The notes under the pieces were generated by a model. The model was not told the origin of the DNA and made no database searches. It saw nothing but the letters and a program-made list of their open reading frames with translations. A DNA stretch of 23,183 nucleotides from Coptodactyla brooksi (lineage: Eukaryota > Arthropoda > Insecta > Coleoptera > Scarabaeidae): the NCBI GenBank assembly GCA_033557675.1, contig JAWQRM010000398.1:1-23183 (forward strand). Direction: 5' to 3'. This document shows positions 10,147 to 19,701 of the stretch, in pieces; the first letter of the stretch is position 1; each line of letters starts with the position of its first letter. The position numbers and the translations under genes are program-made.

Positions 10147-10697
10147 ATTTAAATCGTTTATAAAACTTTGAAGTCATTGCAATATCTACGAATGTTGTGC
10201 CACCGAAAATAGTACACATAGGATTCAACCATTTTTAAATTATTTAACCCTGCGTTAGGCGCGCGGGACACAGGTGTCACCCACCGGTTTTAAGAATGTT
10301 ATATCTTTTCTGCGAAAAAGATTTCAGGATTGCCCTGCTAGGTACCTTTCCATTAGCTCTTTCTAAGAATAAGTTTACCTGCAATTCGGATAAAAAGTAT
10401 TTCTTGTACTCTCAGTTATGATTTGATCGTTGCGGTTGACAGTGTTCCCCCGCGCGACTATCTACGGTTTCATTGGTTTTGTGCGTAAAGAGTGTTTATT
10501 ACACTGTTTTTATTATTATTATGGTAAATAACTTTATTCTACATTGAATATTTTGCTTGAAATTTTTAGCCAAGTTACATAAAGGGATATTTTTATATAC
10601 AGGGTGCTTGGGTGATGCAATCAAGGTGGGGTAGATGATTATGTCTGAATAGTTTCTAATTTCCAGAAAAAAATTGTGGTGTGATAGATATTTGTAT

Positions 10698-10933
10698 AGC
10701 CTATGTTTTAAAATTATATTCATTGTACAGGGTGAATTCAAAAACCGACGTTTGAAAAATGTTTTCTTGCATAATTTGAAAAGTTATAGAACCTAAACAG
10801 TCATAACCTTTTGGTTATAACCAAAATCAGTGTATGTAAAAATATACAGAGCGTCCAAAAAATATGTAACTTTGGTTCGCTACCGATTTTTGAAACCACC
10901 CTGCATAATTTTAAAACATAATCTATATAGGCT
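10698..10933. repeat. Foldback/MITE-like structure inside piggyBac copy B
   Basis: Two nested inverted-repeat pairs face each other. The outer pair is AGCCTATGTTTTAAAATTAT (10698-10717) against 10905-10933, interrupted by a few extra bases. The inner pair is CAGGGTGAATTCAAAAACCG (10728-10747) against the reverse of CGATTTTTGAAACCACCCTG (10884-10903). Copy A keeps only the left outer arm and stops exactly at the inner CAG. Either B received a small foldback element here, or A lost one by deletion. Confidence 0.65.
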
Positions 10934-10994
10934 GTGTTTTAAATATGTATATATATATATATATATATTTAATTATCTTGATGCCAGTCAGGTA

Positions 10995-11880
10995 ATGTCT
11001 GAATCAAAGGGAAGAAAACTTTCTCAAACAAGCCGAGACCCTCAACAGTGGTTGAAATAAAAAGAATGGTTGAAAAGCGATCATCAGACGTCTATTGAAG
11101 AAGAAATTGATGAAGATGTCGACAACAATCAACCAGGTACAAGAACCGATCATCCTGGCCTATTTTATTTGGCTAAAGATGGAACTGGATCAAAAGACAA
11201 TGTCCTCCAACGAATATCCGTCGTCGCGCAAAGAATATTTATCAGGACCTAAAGGCGAAGCACGCAACAAAACGACAGAAAAAGATTTATGGAATTTGTT
11301 TACTACTGAAACCATCATAGACATTTTAGTAAGATATACAAAAGTTTATATAGGAAGTGTAAGACGTCAGTTCGAATGGGAAAGAAATGCAAAATCCACA
11401 TCTGTATTTGGCTTTACTGAGAATGCTACGTTAGTCGGTTATTGTCCAAAAAAAGAATAAATCCGTGATATTATTGTCAACAATGCACGATACCGGTGAT
11501 ATTGATTCAGACAGTGGGGAAGCTCGAAAGCCAGAAATTATCACCTTTTATAATATGACAAAGGTCAGCGTTGATTTGCTTGACCAACTATGTCAATAAA
11601 CAACGTGACAAGAAATCAAAAGAACTGAATATTTGCAAAATCTAAGCTGGAGCCTGATTAAATCCCAAGTTGCTACACTACCTAGAAAGCTTCGATTTAG
11701 AATGAGAGATTTACTTGGATTTCAAGATCTACCTCCTCAAGGACATATGCCGGCTCGGCACACGCGGAAGATGATATTTATGTGACAGAGCACGAGACCG
11801 GATCACCAGAAAAATTGCAATAAATGTGGAAAATGGATATGTGCCGAACATTCTAAAGAAGTTTGTGATCCTTGCCTAGA
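10995..11880 (+). pseudogene. piggyBac transposase with catalytic centre deleted (copy B)
   Basis: An ATG at 10995 starts MSESKGRKLSQTSRDPQQWL, followed by one stop. The same frame then continues through SIEEEIDEDVDNNQPGTRTD and LFYLAKDGT, so this copy preserves a longer N-terminus than copy A. After a frameshift come GPKGEARNKTTEKDLW and ETIIDILVRYTK, then VFGFTENATLVGYCPKK. The join between RYTK-VYI and the FGFTEN region is the same as in copy A, and the first three catalytic acidic residues are missing. Another one-base shift leads to ILLSTMH and KPEIITFYNMTKVSVDLLDQ, then a gap. Last comes a cysteine-rich C-terminal finger ending CNKCGKWICAEHSKEVCD. It is not able to transpose by itself. 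Confidence 0.85.
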
Positions 11881-12370
11881 ATGATTGTTTAGTGAATTGT
11901 ACATAAATTTCAAAAATTTCTTTAATTCATTTGCAATATATTTTTACCAATTTGTCTATCTTTTTATTAACTATTTCTTCAAATGTATTAGTACAGGGAT
12001 TTTCAATTTACAGCCGCCTAACTTTGAAATAACAGATAGGTGAGAATTGTCACCCGCGCGCCTAACCACGTTCTTATAATTAGCGCACCTAACGCAGGGT
12101 TAATTGCTTAAACATATGATTGATTTACTCTGAATGTTGATTATTCCCTTTGTGAACTAATTTAAATTCGAATCCGCCCAGTAACGGCAATTAGTGTGAT
12201 TGACTATTGAGAGAAAACGAACTACCACTTGAGAAAATGAACAAGACAAACCTTGGATTGTCGATTATTATTTGTTTGCGCAAGAGCTGACAAAATGGCA
12301 AAAGCAAAGTTATTTCAAATCGCCCAAAGAGTTAAATTTTTACGAAATATATATGGATTTCATTTTTATT

Positions 12371-12797
12371 ATTGTATATTAAAATATTTACTAGTGCTTA
12401 ATACGGGATCCATATTATATGATCATCTTTGAAAAATGATGAAAACTAAGCTATCAGATGATTTGAATATTATTAAAGTATATTTTATACCCTCGCAAAA
12501 TCAAAACACACATATTGCCAAAATACGAGATACTAGTCCTAAGGAATTGCTAAATGTGTACAGTTTTAACTATTCCTGTATAGAAAAAGTGAAGTTACGA
12601 AAAAAGTAAATGAATAATTAAGAAACATAACCAATTACATATAAATAAAGTTATTTCTGATTTTAAATATACTGTTTTAATGTTCACCCTTTTTAAGCAA
12701 CATGTAATGAAAGCTAGCTGAAAACTGAATTGAAAAATTGTTTTTCTCCCCCCTTTCAAGAAATGATTTATAAGGTGCAAGTTAATCTTCTTTTTAC
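12371..12797. other. AT-rich spacer, no gene seen
   Basis: No homology is recognised. A 60-codon minus-strand frame (12780-12595) is hydrophobic and low in complexity. It could include decayed LINE sequence beyond the recognisable part, but I cannot align it. Confidence 0.5.
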
Positions 12798-13985
12798 CTA
12801 TTGGTAAGAGAAAGTAGAAATAGGTGCAAGACCATCCGGACCATATCCCTTTTTGTTATTTAGCTCCCTCAGTTTAAACGCTGCAATCTCTTCACTTATC
12901 CCACAGTGCGAAATACATACGTTGTTCAAGGACAACGGTTCAGTTTTATCCACGACAGTACTATTGTCGAATACAGACTGAAAATAGATTACAAATGGAT
13001 ACTTCATCAACCGCTTCATGGTCCTCATACGCCATTATTATTATTCAATTATTCTTTTTACAGTAAGCCATATAGTTCCAAAGAAATTTAGGATCTTCAT
13101 TTATATTCCTCTTCCCCATTATAGTAAAGCTCTTAAAGTCCTCCCTTCTTAAATATTTAGCTCTTTTTCTTAATAAGTTAAGTCATTAATAGTCGCTTCT
13201 ATTGTTATAAGGTTTCCATTTTTTGTGAATCCTCTGCCGTTTTTATAACTCCATTTGTAGAATTCTTGTACCAGTGTAGAAGTTTAGAACCTCTTTTATG
13301 GACCAAAGGAGACGAGACAGGACAAGCCTGCATACACAATATCATAAAACTTTTAAACCACCTCATCCACGTTAGAATGGCCAAATATAAAATTCCAGTC
13401 GATGTTATGGAAGTGCTCAAGCAACATAACTTGCCTTATGAAAATTGTATAGTCTGCCCCTGTTTAGGGGCAGTTTCTTTAAAACATCATCCGGCAATTC
13501 AACTTCAAGGCATTTATGATGGACGTCCTCCTTAATAAATGATGAGTTTGAATATATGACCTACATGTCACTATCATAATTTGACAATATCGGATCCAAA
13601 ACGTTTCCATTATGGTTACTAACCCTGCACAACTGTGTCAATCCAGAAAAGGACATGCCGTCAATAAAAAAGCTGAACGAGCATCCGAGAATCCCAACTG
13701 AGTCAACCCGACATGATTTGGAATAAAATCCCATGTTATTGAAGGTTCAAATCTCTACAAATAAGGAAAGCATGGGCGGAAAGCTCCCTACAATCTGTAA
13801 TTTATCCACGTACGCATTCAATGCGACCACATCATAATCAGGCAAGGGCATGGAACTAAATGATTAGTCTGTTGCTGTTTTTAATTAGAGCAAAGATCCA
13901 AACATCCTCCGTAACAGTTCTCCACTTCACACTGGGATTTCGGTCTCGTCTAAATACTACATATTCACAATCGAAAAATGTTCCA
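12798..13985 (-). pseudogene. Jockey-like LINE ORF2 fragment (endonuclease to start of RT)
   Basis: Frames on the minus strand follow the order of a non-LTR ORF2. FFDCEYVVFRRDRNPS and DYDVVALNAYVDKLQ come from the APE-type endonuclease. ICRDLNLQ stands where the G-D-(F/L)-N-L-P motif belongs, with Gly replaced by Arg. Next are SGLTQLCRVSNHNGNVLDPI (end of the endonuclease), YNFHKASY and NVDEVVKKFYDIVYAG (linker), then DPKFLWNYMAYCKKN, and finally YFQSVFD with KKGYGPDGLAP, the opening of the reverse transcriptase. The catalytic RT box and the 3' end are absent. Several frameshifts and stops are present. The linker resembles that of the plus-strand LINE at 18250-18650, so both belong to related families. 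Confidence 0.8.
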
Positions 13986-14267
13986 TATAATTAATACCAA
14001 TACTATTTATTTTCGTACGGGGGAAGCAAGTGCGAACTCAGCACCCTAGGTAAAGTGTCAGGATCTCTAGATGACCTACAAAACAAACGTTGACGTCACA
14101 CTTTAAAATCCGCCTAGTTACATTAAATAATTTATGGAGCAAAATCATTACTCTTTTATTCTGCGATGACCTCGCAACTTTTATAGCAGTGATTATATTT
14201 GTCTAGTTTTGGAAGCTTTAAAAACTTTACACTAGACCTTCCCCTTGAAGGACTATAAACTTTAACT
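13986..14267 (-). repeat. Possible 3' LTR of the Gypsy-type element (partial)
   Basis: Downstream of the envelope relic, the minus strand has GGAAAGGTGT followed by AGTTA at 14267-14263. Errantivirus LTRs often begin AGTTA after a purine tract, but this tract is weak. Further in, CTATAAAAGTTGCGAG could be a TATA box and GAATAAAAGAG a polyadenylation signal. The sequence runs into the LINE fragment at 13985, so the far end is missing. No second LTR is in the window to confirm it. Confidence 0.3.
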
Positions 14268-14559
14268 ACACCTTTCCATGTTTATTGGTGGCTTTCTATC
14301 TCTATCTGATCATTCCCAGATATTCCATATCCTTCACCACTTCTCTCCCTTCGTACTGGTTCTCTATCAATACTTTTGGCACTTACACAAATAATCAAAA
14401 GTCAATGGAATGTTTTGAATTCGAAGAGATTTCCCACTTCCTGCTTTGATTACAGTTGATTTGTTGTTTATTTTCGGTAGTATTATTGGTTTCCTAATGC
14501 TCGTGATTGGGTGATTTATTAATTTTAAAACACCATATTCGATGCTGTATTTCGTATTA

Positions 14560-15697
14560 ATCCATAAGATAAGTGCGTCCTTGCATGGTAATTACTTCTT
14601 CATTCGGACATTTCGATTTCAGTTTAATTTCTTGTTTACTGGTGATTGTCAAGTATGTTTCGTCAATTTTTTCAATTAACATATGTAGCTGGTAGTTCAA
14701 TAGGTATTTGCTGACAACGAGTCGGTTGGTCTGCAATAAGCGATGGTATACAATTTTCCTCAGAGTTGAGTATTATTTTGCCATGGTTATTTATAGTACT
14801 AGCTTCGATCTGCGCACATTCGCTGTCCATGTAAATTCTTCTCCGTTATGTAGGTAGAGTTTCAGTAAAATGATAACAAATTATGTTCTCTCGAAGATAA
14901 AGCATTGAGTTCGGATGATCGAATACCACGAATGTAAATTAACATTTAGAATTTCGTTATCATGATAACACGATCTCAGTTCTTGTAGTATTTCTTTTAA
15001 ATTCTGAATGGTTAGGATAGCTAGGTGTATGACGTGTAGGTTTGCAAATGTGATCGCTAAATTATCTAAAAATATGATAATGACTTGAACGTTTACAAAT
15101 ATTTGATTCAAGATGCTGAAGTACAAGCTGTATTTATTGAGTTGGTCGGTGAACTGTTTAAATTTGGATTCAAAATCATTTAAATATTTTAATATTTTTA
15201 TTTGTCCTCTGTTATAATTTGAGTTGCATTAGAATATCTATTTATGAGTAGTTTTGACAAAAGAAATGGGTGTTAACGCTGGAAATTACTTTATCCTGAT
15301 TTTGTTTGAGGCTTAAAATTGCTTTATAGTACTCTTCACCAATAGGGTGCCTTTCACCAATAGGGTAGAACAATTTCTGAATCGTACCTCCTAAATTTAT
15401 AAATCCTCTTTTTGAGCTTAATTTATAATTATGATTAATGTTAGAAAACTTTTGGATTATTTCGGTAATAAAAGGTTTTAAGTGATTGTAGTGATTTAAA
15501 TACATGACCTGAGTATTAGATTTATAGCGTTTAAAATTTACGTTTCAAAATTTTAGCGTTTTTAGTTTTATACAGATGTTTATTTCCCATTTCGAAGTAG
15601 TCTAAATTCACCTCGTATAAAAATACGCGTTGGCAAGTAATTATGCGGGCTGCACCTAATTTAGAAAGAAGAATACCCGGGGAAATATTAATTTTGG
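14560..15697 (-). pseudogene. Errantivirus-type envelope gene relic
   Basis: Read on the minus strand just after the pol stop. The start of the ectodomain shows NISPGILLSKLGAARIITCQ. A later frame has KLSSKRGFINLGG, which matches the basic cleavage site and following G-(F/L)-IN-x-(L)G motif of insect retrovirus fusion proteins related to baculovirus F. The next frame (15126-14881) has LDNLAITFANLHVIHLAILT, the conserved A-I-x-F-A segment of the family. Further on comes CIPSLIADQPTRCQQ, where members have conserved cysteines. Stops and frameshifts separate these pieces, and a 12-bp duplication (CACCAATAGGGT, at about 15338-15363) disturbs the sequence after the cleavage site. The membrane anchor is not clear. 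The gene is non-functional. Confidence 0.7.
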
Positions 15698-16660
15698 TTA
15701 CTCTAAAGTTCCTGAAGGCCTAGAATTGCCGCCAGGGTCGTCGTTACTAATGTTAGGAGTAGTTTTATCCTCATTCTGTGCATGTAAAAGAGTTCCTATT
15801 CTTAGTTCTTTAATATGAACTACTTGTTTTTGATTTTTTAGGTTTATAATTTCAACTTTGTTGTTTTTAATAAGTTTAGTGATAATGTTCGGAACTACAA
15901 ATTTATCTTTGTTCTTAGTGCCGTTTAACGAATTCTGTTTAGTAAAACTTTTTGATTTAACTCAAAATCCTTTCCTTTTGTATTTATAGTTTCTGTTTCA
16001 CTTGTTCGTAAATATCAGTTATATTTTGTTGTCCTAACATTTAACATAATCGATAAATATTTCTTTAGAGGTAAAAATGTCTTCAGGGTTTTTACATTTG
16101 TATATCCAAATACAAGTTCAAACGATGTCGAACTAGTCCTGCTATGCATTCAACTATTATAATCTAGAACTTCGTAATGTATCAGGTCATCTTCACTAGA
16201 ATAAATTTCTTGCAAGAGTTTTAGTTGTTTTATTAAGTATTTTACTAGTTGTAAACTGGAATTTTTCTACAATACTATTAGACTCAAGGTGATCCGGCGT
16301 AGTGATATGTATTTTTATTTTATGTGAAGCACCATAACGTGAGAAAATGCTTAATAAGAGCTTCACAAACATGTACTGCTGCTTTCTCTCTGTAGGTATG
16401 GCTTGTGCGAATTTTGAACAGGAGTCTATCAAGATGAAACAAATTTTTGAGCTGTAGGAAAAAGTATTGATATGTAGTAGTTCAAATGATTTCGATGGGA
16501 TTTCTGTTAAAACGAGCGGTACGCAAGGATTTTTGCGAGCATATTTTACTTCTTGACATAAATCACAAGCATTTACATAATTGGATATTGCGGCTTTCAT
16601 TTTTGGCCAGAAATGACTGCGTTTCAGGTATTGCAAGGCCTCCTTGACCGATGGTTGAAC
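15698..16660 (-). pseudogene. Gypsy-type integrase (end of pol)
   Basis: The frame from 16636 begins with KRSHFWPKMKAAISNYVNAC, part of the zinc-binding HHCC domain (C-x-x-C kept as CDLCQ). The catalytic core follows. The first catalytic Asp is replaced by Asn (LLHINTFSYS, where members have a D before TF). The segment that should hold the second Asp is deleted, and the Glu is kept in NSIVEKF. The C-terminal domain is readable in other frames to the pol stop at 15700-15698, with KDFELNQKVLLNRIR and VEIINLKNQKQVVHIKELRI, which resemble the end of errantivirus integrases. The loss of two of three catalytic residues means the enzyme is dead. Confidence 0.85.
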
Positions 16661-16999
16661 TTACTTTTGTGATAATTTTTAATAAGAATAGTTTGTTCCT
16701 CGATATTTTTAATGTTATTTACATGTGTTGTAGAAAGTATTAATGTTGACGTTTTAATATTGAAATATTTGGCATGAATTTTAGTAAATTTTCTAATAAA
16801 TTTTAAGTTACCGAAATAAATATGATGTTTCGGTTAACATTAAATAATTTTGCATGAAGTCGAATATCAATTTTTCGTTATTACTGAATGGCAATTTTAT
16901 AGATATTATTCTGAGGCTGTTAAAATGTTCCTGTTCAACAGAAATCGTATTAGAATAGTATTAGAACATATATGAAGAACTTCGCCAGTCAAGTCGGGT

Positions 17000-17575
17000 A
17001 AGGTTGTGTTTATTTCAGCCAATTAGGAATTGTAATATGTCGTCGTTTATATTTCCGAGTTATTAATGATTGATCCTGTTTCATGAACATTGAGTTAAAT
17101 TCTGGTGAGGGCATCAACGGTAGTATAAAATTTTTCTTTTTTTTGTAAATTACTTTATAGTCGTATTCCTGTAGTTTTAATCGCCAACATACCAGTTCAG
17201 AAATTGGTTTCTTAAGATGAAGTAACCTTGTCAATGGTCTATGATCATTATACATATATTATATACAATTCTTTAAGCAATTCTTTTTCGATTGTGCTAT
17301 ATCTTTGTTCGGTTTCATTTAATCTACGTGAAATGTACGTGATAAGTTGACAAGTGATACGAACCAAGTGCTATATCCGACGCGTCTGTTGTTAAGATGA
17401 ACTCTTTATTAAAATCAGGGTAATTCAGTAACGAATCATTGCATAGGTAGTATCTTTTTGCCAATGTTAGGGCATTGAATTAAAAGTATTTAAAAATTAA
17501 AAGTTTGGTCGGGTTTTATTTTTACATTCTTTTTTAAGCACACAGTTAAAGGTTTGGTAATTTTGGCAAAGTTCT
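17000..17575 (-). pseudogene. Gypsy-type RNase H and RT connection domain
   Basis: Adjacent to the LINE insertion the minus strand begins with FIKNFAKITKPLTVCLKK, the connection after the reverse transcriptase. Next is FILTTDASDIALG, holding the first catalytic Asp of RNase H, then RRLNETEQRYSTIEKELL with the catalytic Glu. The frame from 17255 gives YNDHRPLTRLLHLKKP and SELVCWRLKLQEYDYKVIYK. The usual terminal D-A-L-(S/T)-R motif is present one frame over (about 17125), showing a frameshift. Stretches between 16660 and 17000 show no clear domain and probably contain the spacer to integrase. Confidence 0.85.
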
Positions 17576-17599
17576 TTATGAACTTTAATATATAGCTAC

Positions 17600-18651
17600 G
17601 GATAACTACGCGATTTAATTACTCTAACTGAAACGAAATCGGATTTTGGATCTAATGGATTAGTTCTGGACAAGTGCTATGTCTTGCGATCCGACCGTAA
17701 ATTTAATCTGGTTGGACATAATAAAGGGGGAGGAGTGCTGCTTACTGTGAGTGATGAATCAGCATGATGTTGAGCTCATTGATTCTGCAGGTATTCAATA
17801 TTTGGTACCACATATTGATGTAGTGATTTGCAAGTGCACTTTTTGGCCAGTGACCTTATACATTGTAGTATTGTACCTACCACCCGATAATTTGCAACCC
17901 AATTGAGTATGTGTTTTGGACGTCCGAGAATATAAACTTTTGAATTTATCCTGTCCTTATCATGGGTGACTTTAATCTGCCCGAATACGCTACGAATCCT
18001 AGTATGTCCCACAAATGTAGCAAAACTGAAGTGTTCCACAACTTTTGTAATTTTCTTGATCTTCACCAACTTAATAATGTACAAAACTGTGACAATCGTC
18101 TATTGGAATTGGTCCTGACTAATACTGATCATGGTATTGTTCTGGTTGAAGATGATTTTCCCTTTGTCAGTGAGGACCAATTCCACCCTGCATTGGGAAT
18201 CACATGAAATTTATTGAAGACAAATAGTAGTTTGGAGAATTCCCCGTCATCGGGTGGGCATTACAATTTTCGTAAGGCCAACTTTACCGACATATGCAAT
18301 GAACTACTTATTACTAACTGGTTCTTCCTAAGAGCTCATGTTGATGCAAATGATGCTTTGCAAGGTTTCTATTCAAAGTTGTACGAAATATTGGAAGGAT
18401 TTATTCCCAACAGAATGCGTCGCACTTCATCGTATTCTGTATGGTACACCCCTGAAATTTTGCGCCTCTTAAAGATGAAAGAGTATTGTAGGAAGAAGTC
18501 GAAGAAGTGGAGGAGAAGTGATGGTACTTTTTATCTGACGGAATTCAGGAGACTTAGATATCTTACTAAACAGATGATCTCTGATGCGTACAATTTCTTT
18601 ACCAGTGATGCTGAACAATCACTAAGTTCTGAACCTCGTAGCTTTTGGAAT
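17600..18651 (+). pseudogene. LINE ORF2, endonuclease and linker (first part)
   Basis: This is the APE-type endonuclease of a non-LTR retrotransposon, which nicks target DNA. It opens at LTLTETKSDFGSNGLVLDKC, just inside the truncation point, then NKGGGVLLTV, TLYIVVLYLPPDN and the hallmark GDFNLPEYA at about 17964. The tail of the domain, NNVQNCDNRLLELVLTNTDH, stays open to 18207 with EDQFHPALGIT. After one stop the frame resumes at 18214 (NFRKANFTDICNELL, FYSKLYEILEGFIPN, VWYTPEILRLLKMKEYCRKK) and reaches SFWNY at 18651, where the mariner-like element enters. At least one frameshift and one stop lie in the endonuclease part. Confidence 0.88.
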
Positions 18652-18653
18652 TA

Positions 18654-19699
18654 TACAGAGTGTTTGGTAGAGGGTTGTCAAAACGAAACTGGCGGGTTGA
18701 GGGATCCATTAGCTACTTATTTCAGGCATAATAAACTGGACTAAAGCTTCCTGGCGTTTTTAGTAAAAAAAAACAAAAAAAAAACTTTTTTTTGATAGTT
18801 GGGTGCAACTGTCAAAATGCAATGTTAAATGTTGTAATGTTCTAATAAAATTGTTATTTGAAGCAGATAAGAACTTGAAACAAAGTTTTAGAAGTAGAGA
18901 AAAAAATACTTAAAGGTCAACTTTTCATTGGATTAAAAAAGAAACTAAATGCGGTCGAATTCTTCCAATTCTCTGAAAACATCTCCAGTTCATGCCGATT
19001 CTAACGGTATGCCATATGCATTACAAACCTTTTAACAACTTGAGTAATTGCCTAATTTCTTCCACAAGGTTACATCTGGAGCAATTTGTATTTTTGAGAA
19101 AATGACTTGTTTTATTAAATTACCATGTGTGAAGCAGGTAACAGAATTTTATTTTATTCTTACTCACATGTTTCACTACTGTTACTCACATGTACACTAC
19201 TGTTTCTTTCTGTCATATCATGTTTTTATACGTTTCCTCATTTACTCTTTTTACTTTTAAAATGGATGATGTACTTAGCTAAACCAAGTTTTTAACAACT
19301 TAAGTAGGTACTAATGTACGTATGATACAACAAAAGAAAACAATGAAAATTTGAAACATTTATTTTCATAATAATTGTCCAAATTGTTGTCCACCACTAC
19401 TTATGCATGCACGACATCTTTCTCTTATTTCTACAGTTGTAGTGCGTAACAGCATTTCGTCCCTCATCGTGTTTAAAGCTTCATTAATTCTTTGAATTAA
19501 GTGGACTCTGCTTTCAATTTCTTGGGCGTAGACTAACTGTTTTGCACGACCCCAGACGTAAAAGTCGGGTGGCGTAAGGTCTGGGGACCATACGGGCCAT
19601 GAAATGGGCCCATCTCGGCTAATCCATCAGTTTGGGACCCTCAATGGATCCCTCAACCTGCCAGTTTTATTTTGACAACCCTCTACCAAACAGCCTGTA
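18654..19699 (-). mobile_element. Internally deleted mariner-like element with 57-bp inverted repeats
   Basis: The left end (18654-18710, TACAGAGTGTTTGGTAGAGG) and right end (19643-19699, reverse-complement TACAGGCTGTTTGGTAGAGG) form inverted repeats of about 57 bp with five mismatches. A TA lies on each side (18652-18653 and 19700-19701), the target duplication typical of the Tc1/mariner superfamily. Removing the element and one TA joins SFWNY directly to KTKNTDLSTSW in the LINE frame. Inside, only the transposase tail (19635-19366) remains next to the right end. The 640 bp between the tail and the left end is non-coding, AT-rich, with an A-run near 18765-18785. Confidence 0.88.
19365..19635 (-). 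pseudogene. mariner-like DDE transposase, C-terminal remnant
   Basis: On the minus strand an open frame reads WISRDGPISWPVWSPDLTPP then DFYVWGRAKQLVYAQEIESR, continuing through INEALNTMRDEMLL and RCRACISSGGQQFGQLL to a TAA. It ends about 90 codons later with no internal stop. The WSPDLTPPDF stretch corresponds to the conserved S-P-D-L-(T/A)-P motif near the end of the catalytic core. The N-terminal helix-turn-helix domain and the first catalytic residues are deleted, since the right inverted repeat begins within about 10 bp of the W. The longer relic of the same superfamily at 1576-1803 is distinct in sequence. Confidence 0.82.
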
Positions 19700-19701
19700 T
19701 A

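Larger units (their letters stand above)
10244..12103 (+). mobile_element. piggyBac-like element copy B, both ends present
   Basis: TTAA flanks are at 10244-10247 and 12100-12103. The left end reads CCCTGCGTTAGGCGCGCGGG. The right end, read inward on the minus strand, is CCCTGCGTTAGGTGCGC, with a second core copy (GTTAGGCGCGCGGG) further in. Copy A is the same element reversed. The end with a single core lies 5' of the transposase in both, and the double-core end lies 3'. B is about 275 bp longer than A because it keeps or gained a foldback insert at 10698-10933 and more of the N-terminal coding region. It lacks about 100 bp of C-terminal coding sequence that A retains. Confidence 0.9.
10147..12370 (+). 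repeat. Unnamed interspersed repeat, copy 2, split by piggyBac copy B
   Basis: The left part (10147-10210) and right part (12213-12370) match copy 1 at 9161-9375. The piggyBac insertion lies between them, flanked by repeat-internal sequence (10211-10243 and 12104-12212) that copy 1 lacks. Removing 10248-12103 leaves a single TTAA and a continuous repeat, so copy 2 existed before the piggyBac arrived. Confidence 0.75.

Noticed and set aside
13454..13473. Perfect 8-bp stem hairpin CTGCCCCTGTTTAGGGGCAG
   Set aside because: It looks like a bacterial terminator stem, but the DNA is eukaryotic and it lies within the minus-strand LINE relic. Probably chance or a local mutation.
17776..18084. 102-codon minus-strand frame
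   Set aside because: It is the reverse-strand shadow of the LINE endonuclease domain, whose motifs read on the plus strand.
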